Assembly: GCF_000373985.1 (NCBI RefSeq)
Contig: NZ_KB892901.1
Span: 674 to 64,673 of the forward strand
From: Desulfobacter curvatus DSM 3379
GTDB taxonomy: Bacteria > Desulfobacterota > Desulfobacteria > Desulfobacterales > Desulfobacteraceae
Length of the DNA stretch: 64,000 nt
Reading direction: 5' to 3'
Below are positions 60,193-64,000 of this stretch, one piece after another. Every line of letters starts with the position of its first letter. The first letter of the stretch is position 1. Made by a program: the position numbers and the translations under genes. The notes beneath the pieces were generated by a model. It did not search any database. It was not told the DNA's origin and saw only the letters and a list, made by a program, of their open reading frames with translations.

Positions 60193-62301
60193 ATGTCAAG
60201 CGGTTTATATATCACCGCCACCCAGGCGGGCGCGGGCAAATCTGCCATTGCGTTGGGCGTAATGGAAATGCTTTTTCGAAAACTGGAGCGTGTGGGCTTT
60301 TTCAGACCCATCATCACCAAGGACCCTGAAGATGCCTGGGATCTGGATATAGAACTGATGTCCAGCCAGTACCATCTTGACCGGCCCTATGCCACCATGT
60401 ACGGCGTCACCCAGAATGAGGCGGACCAGCTTTTAAGCCATGGGAAAAAAGATGAACTGCTTGAAAAAATCATCGAAAAATACAATGATGCCAGGGAAAA
60501 GTGCTCCTTCATTCTTTGCGAGGGAACAGATTTCGTATCGTCCACCACGGGTGTGGAATTTGATATCAATGCAACGATTATCCAGAATCTGAACTGCCCT
60601 GTACTCCTGGTGGCGGATGCCCACAATAAATCCATGGAAGAGGCAGCCACGCTCACCGGCATGACTCTAGATTCCCTGGAAAGCAAGGGGTGTCATATCC
60701 TGGGTACCATTATCAACCGGGTGACGCCCGCCGACCTGTCCGACATTGTTGATTATTTCAAAAAAACCGGATTGTTCCCAAATCAACTGATATATGCCGT
60801 GCCCGAGGAGGATGCACTGGCCAACCCAACCATTGCGGAAGTTGCAAGTGCACTGGGTGCAAAAGTACTGATTGGAAGCAACCTGCTCTATCGCCATGCC
60901 CGGGGTTTTACCGTTGCAGCCATGCAGTTGACCAACCTGTTGTGCAGAATTGACCACGGCACCCTGATTATCACCCCGGGAGACCGGGCCGATGTAATCG
61001 TGGCGTGCATGGCAGCCCAGTCTTCGGATTCCATCGAAAATGTTTCCGGCATCATTTTGACCGGAGGTCTTGTTCCTGAAGGTCCGGTATGGGAACTTAT
61101 CAAAGGTATTCCCGATGCCGTACCCGTGATCAGCGTCACCGAAAATACATTTCCCACCGCCCTGGCCGTGGAAAAAATCAAAGGTTCGATTTCACCGTAT
61201 GATGACAGAAAAATCACCCGGGCGCTGGCTTTATTTGAACAGCACGTGGACATTGACCGGATGATGGATAAAGTCATCACCACGGACGCCACCATCATGA
61301 CACCGAAAATGTTCGAATACGAACTTATCCGTAAAGCCCGGATGTTCAAAAAACGGATCGTTCTTCCCGAAGGAGATGAAGAGCGGATATTGCGTGCCGT
61401 GGAAACCATTCTACGGCGTGAAATTGTGGACATTACCCTTCTTGGTGATGAAAAAAAGATCCGTCATAAAATCAGGAAGCTTGGCCTGCGCATGGCAGGA
61501 TTTGAAATCATCAATCCCGAAAAATCTGAACGGCTCGAGACTTATGCCCAAGTCTATTGCGAGTTAAGAAAACACAAAGGCATGACCATTGAAAATGCCC
61601 GGGACCGAGTGACGGACGTCAACTATTTCGGCACCATGATGGTACACATGGGTGATGTGGACGGCATGGTATCGGGCTCTGTCCACAGTACAGCCGCAAC
61701 CATTATCCCCTCATTTGAAATCATCAAAGCTAAAAACCCCCAGACCCCGGTATCCGGACTTTTTTTCATGTGCCTGCCACACAGGGTCCTGGCCTACGGG
61801 GACTGCGCCATCAATCCGGACCCCAATGCGGAACAACTTGCAGAGATCGCCATTACCTCGGCAGAAACGGTGAAAATGTTCGATATCGAACCAAGAATCG
61901 CCATGCTATCATACTCCACGGGCACCTCGGGCAAAGGCAAGGATGTTGACAAGGTCAGGGAAGCCACAAGAATCGTCCAGCAAAAATGCCCGAATCTGCT
62001 CATTGAAGGTCCCATCCAGTATGATGCCGCCATAGAACCAGCTGTCGCAAAAACCAAAATGCCCAACTCTCCTGTGGCAGGCAGGGCTACGGTTTTTATT
62101 TTTCCGGATCTTAACACCGGAAACAATACTTACAAGGCTGTCCAGCGATCCTCGAACGCCGTGGCAATCGGCCCAACCCTGCAGGGCTTGAACAAGCCGG
62201 TGAATGACTTAAGCCGGGGGTGTCTTGTAACCGACATTATCAACACAGTGGCTATCACAGCCATCCAGGCCGCAGAACAGGATTGGAAAAGTAAGAGCTA
62301 A
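60193..62301 (+). CDS. pta: Phosphate acetyltransferase, three-domain type
   Basis: 702 residues, GGAG eight bases before ATG 60193. An N-terminal P-loop domain of the BioD/AAA type (TATQAGAGKSAIALG), a DRTGG domain (about 215-330), and the C-terminal catalytic PTA domain (RIVLPEGDEERILRAVETIL; GMVSGSVHSTAATIIPSFEI; FPDLNTGNNTYKAVQRS). It interconverts acetyl-CoA and acetyl phosphate. No ackA lies next to it. Its stop codon overlaps that of the converging LysR gene. Confidence 0.96.
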   Translation: MSSGLYITATQAGAGKSAIALGVMEMLFRKLERVGFFRPIITKDPEDAWDLDIELMSSQYHLDRPYATMYGVTQNEADQLLSHGKKDELLEKIIEKYNDAREKCSFILCEGTDFVSSTTGVEFDINATIIQNLNCPVLLVADAHNKSMEEAATLTGMTLDSLESKGCHILGTIINRVTPADLSDIVDYFKKTGLFPNQLIYAVPEEDALANPTIAEVASALGAKVLIGSNLLYRHARGFTVAAMQLTNLLCRIDHGTLIITPGDRADVIVACMAAQSSDSIENVSGIILTGGLVPEGPVWELIKGIPDAVPVISVTENTFPTALAVEKIKGSISPYDDRKITRALALFEQHVDIDRMMDKVITTDATIMTPKMFEYELIRKARMFKKRIVLPEGDEERILRAVETILRREIVDITLLGDEKKIRHKIRKLGLRMAGFEIINPEKSERLETYAQVYCELRKHKGMTIENARDRVTDVNYFGTMMVHMGDVDGMVSGSVHSTAATIIPSFEIIKAKNPQTPVSGLFFMCLPHRVLAYGDCAINPDPNAEQLAEIAITSAETVKMFDIEPRIAMLSYSTGTSGKGKDVDKVREATRIVQQKCPNLLIEGPIQYDAAIEPAVAKTKMPNSPVAGRATVFIFPDLNTGNNTYKAVQRSSNAVAIGPTLQGLNKPVNDLSRGCLVTDIINTVAITAIQAAEQDWKSKS

Positions 62302-63209
62302 TGGACATGGGCCTGGTTTTCATACACTGCCTTATAACGTTCCTTTGTATAATAAATAAACTCCTGAAGAACGGATGAAAAATATTTATCCTTATGCCAG
62401 ATCGTATAAAAGGAACGGGAAAATTTAAAATCTTTTATTTTAAGACGAAACAGCTGCCCGGACAAAAGTTCATTCATTACGGAAATTCTAGACAAACAGC
62501 TTAGCGCACCCTTGTTTCCAAGTACCGATTTCACAGCTTCCGTATGCCCTACTTCCAGGAAGGGCTTAAACCGTTTTTTATACTTTTCTATATGATACAG
62601 GAAGACCTCCCGGGTGCCGGACCCCTCCTCTCGGAAAATCCAGCGCTTCGACAGAAGCTCGTCCATGCAATAATCTTCGTTGCGAACTAGATCCGAATCA
62701 CCAGTCACCACATAAAGTTCATCAAGACCAAGCACCTCCCGCTCGATCTCGGTACTGTTGTAGTCTGCTTCAACAAACCCGATATCCACATCACCGTCTT
62801 CAATAAGCCTGCCGATCTCTATGGTATTGCCGGTTATTTTTTCCACCCGAACCCCTTCATACAACTCGGCAAACTCATAGATAATCTGAGGCAGGATATA
62901 GTTGGCAATGGATGAACTGGCACCCACCTTGATATCCCCAACCAAATCCTGATCCCTGAACATGGACTCGCTCTCCCGCAGCCCAAACACAAGGGGCTCC
63001 ATCATTCTAAAAAAATAGCGCCCGTTTTCATTGACCACCAGCCTTTTGTGGATACGGTCGAACAATAATTTTCCCAAGGTCTCTTCAAGTGATTTTATGG
63101 CCATGGATACGGCCGACTGGGTAAGTCCGAAATCCTTAGCCACCTGACTTAAATGGGGTGTCTTCACAAGCGCAAGAAATAGTTCAAGTTGCCTTAATGT
63201 CAATCGCAT
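62298..63209 (-). CDS. LysR-family transcriptional regulator
   Basis: 303 residues. An N-terminal winged helix-turn-helix (LRQLELFLALVKTPHLSQVA then KDFGLTQSAVSMAIKSLEET) and a periplasmic-binding-like effector domain (DIKVGASSSIANYILPQIIY; GRLIEDGDVDIGFVEADYNS; WIFREEGSGTREVFLYHIEK). The effector region resembles the group with an EEGSGTR motif, which includes selenium- and sulfur-metabolism regulators. The target is unknown; it is convergent with pta and shares a 183-base upstream gap with the SDR gene's 3' end. Confidence 0.9.
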   Translation of the reverse strand: MRLTLRQLELFLALVKTPHLSQVAKDFGLTQSAVSMAIKSLEETLGKLLFDRIHKRLVVNENGRYFFRMMEPLVFGLRESESMFRDQDLVGDIKVGASSSIANYILPQIIYEFAELYEGVRVEKITGNTIEIGRLIEDGDVDIGFVEADYNSTEIEREVLGLDELYVVTGDSDLVRNEDYCMDELLSKRWIFREEGSGTREVFLYHIEKYKKRFKPFLEVGHTEAVKSVLGNKGALSCLSRISVMNELLSGQLFRLKIKDFKFSRSFYTIWHKDKYFSSVLQEFIYYTKERYKAVYENQAHVH

Positions 63210-63392
63210 ACCTCCATGGACCTGTTTGGCAAAGGCATTACGCGCACGCCCTTAAATGTTGAAACATAAACAAATTGCATTGGTTGTTTGCCATACAGGA
63301 ACGACTATATCACGCCGGCGGACTCCCCCCAAAGAGGATATTAAAAAAAATTGATTGTTTTATTCAGTTTTTTAAATACACCGCCCAGCCAA

Positions 63393-64000
63393 TCAAACAA
63401 TACCCCGGGGCATGGGTGGCACAAGCGCCCCACCCAGCGCAAAACCGCCGTCTATACGCAAGGTGGCACCGGTCATATACGGGGCATCCTTGATCATAAA
63501 ATTAACGGCTTTGACAACATCGGAAACTTGGCCGGTCCGACCGACCAGGGTATGGTCTATCAGGGAACGCTTTTCCGCATCCGTCAACACTTCCCGCCAG
63601 CCCCGGGTCCCCTGGGCATGGCGGGTTTCAAATATTCCCAGCATTAATTCGTTCACCCGCACCAAAGGCGCCCCCATCCTGGCCCATGTTTCGGTGAGTA
63701 CGCCAACCCCCCGGTTGGCGGCTGAGTAGCCCTCGTTGAAGACCAAGGCAGCAGGGCCTGATCTTCCGGTGATGGCGGCAATAGAAGAAATATTAATGAC
63801 AACAGCGTCATCGGCGGCCTTCAGCAAAGGAAACATCGCTTCAAAAACCCAGCGCTTGGCTTTAAGCGTTGTTTCAATCTCCAAATCCCACTGCGCTTCA
63901 ACATATGCCCCATGGACCGTAGGCCACCCACCGCGCTCTATATTATTCACAAGGATGTCCAGGCGTCCATACCGGTCTTTTATAAATTCTGCCAAACCGG
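63393..64000 (-). CDS. Short-chain dehydrogenase/reductase, N-terminus outside the window
   Basis: 202 residues are visible. LDILVNNIERGG is the NNAG-type structural motif in altered form, ISSIAAITG carries the catalytic Ser region, and LRIDGGFALGG is the usual SDR C-terminal strand. The YxxxK catalytic motif appears as GYSAANRG, with Tyr retained but Lys replaced by Asn, so activity may be lost or altered. The Rossmann TGxxxGIG start is beyond base 64000. Confidence 0.85.
   Translation of the reverse strand, partial: GLAEFIKDRYGRLDILVNNIERGGWPTVHGAYVEAQWDLEIETTLKAKRWVFEAMFPLLKAADDAVVINISSIAAITGRSGPAALVFNEGYSAANRGVGVLTETWARMGAPLVRVNELMLGIFETRHAQGTRGWREVLTDAEKRSLIDHTLVGRTGQVSDVVKAVNFMIKDAPYMTGATLRIDGGFALGGALVPPMPRGIV

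Noticed and set aside
1..64000. CRISPR array
   Set aside because: No regularly spaced direct repeats of 24-40 bases were found; repeats seen are palindromes or protein-domain repeats.

Overview
The window looks like a chromosome segment of an anaerobic deltaproteobacterium, most likely a Desulfobacteraceae-type sulfate reducer. The support is indirect: a three-domain phosphate acetyltransferase, a DUF362/ferredoxin protein, a PEP-CTERM protein, dockerin-type secreted enzymes, an anaerobe-type CobN-like haem/tetrapyrrole locus, and intergenic inverted repeats. No rRNA or species marker is present, so the assignment is tentative.

Layout. 1-3.6 kb is a worn accessory edge: the tail of an unknown gene, an IS1380 transposase remnant, a frameshifted secreted phospholipase D-like gene, a small-molecule methyltransferase, a cluster of perfect palindromes, a DUF2293 protein and an HU-like protein. 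4-33.5 kb is the most unusual part. It holds two copies (A 6.3-12.9 kb, B 31.2-33.4 kb) of an undescribed gene set: a small membrane protein carrying the invariant motif GYNPNSSS, a secreted TPR protein with a membrane domain, and a single-pass membrane protein. Copy A also has a second GYNPNSSS protein, a TlpA-like lipoprotein, a metallophosphoesterase-thioredoxin-CcdA fusion and a radical SAM/SPASM enzyme, joined by stop/start overlaps over most of its length. Between the copies lie a PEP-CTERM protein with a cohesin-like ectodomain, two giant secreted dockerin-bearing phosphoesterases, an HmuS/T/U-like set (CobN-like chelatase homologue, ExbB/MotA-like channel, DUF2149) with a TonB-dependent receptor, and an orphan GspC.

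33.8-42.4 kb holds a tripartite RND efflux operon with a translationally coupled DUF362/ferredoxin gene, and a divergent sodium/solute symporter. 42.4-57.7 kb is a long minus-strand housekeeping block: infC-rpmI-rplT-pheS-pheT, then tRNA-Gly(CCC) with its own near-consensus promoter, then rimP-nusA-infB-rbfA-truB-rpsO-pnp and an MBL hydrolase. infC appears to start at an ATA codon, and a 122-bp MITE-like inverted repeat sits between rpmI and rplT. 57.7-64 kb carries a nucleoside deaminase, dGTPase-like hydrolase, YkgJ-like protein, pta, a LysR regulator and a truncated SDR.

How the accessory genes may work together (inference): secreted phosphoesterases may be held at the surface through dockerin-cohesin pairing on a PEP-CTERM anchor; a CcdA/thioredoxin relay would send electrons to the periplasm; the TonB/ExbB-like/CobN-like set would import and process a metal-tetrapyrrole or metal chelate; and the radical SAM enzyme may modify the GYNPNSSS proteins. 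The two-copy GYNPNSSS module is the best candidate for an undescribed system.
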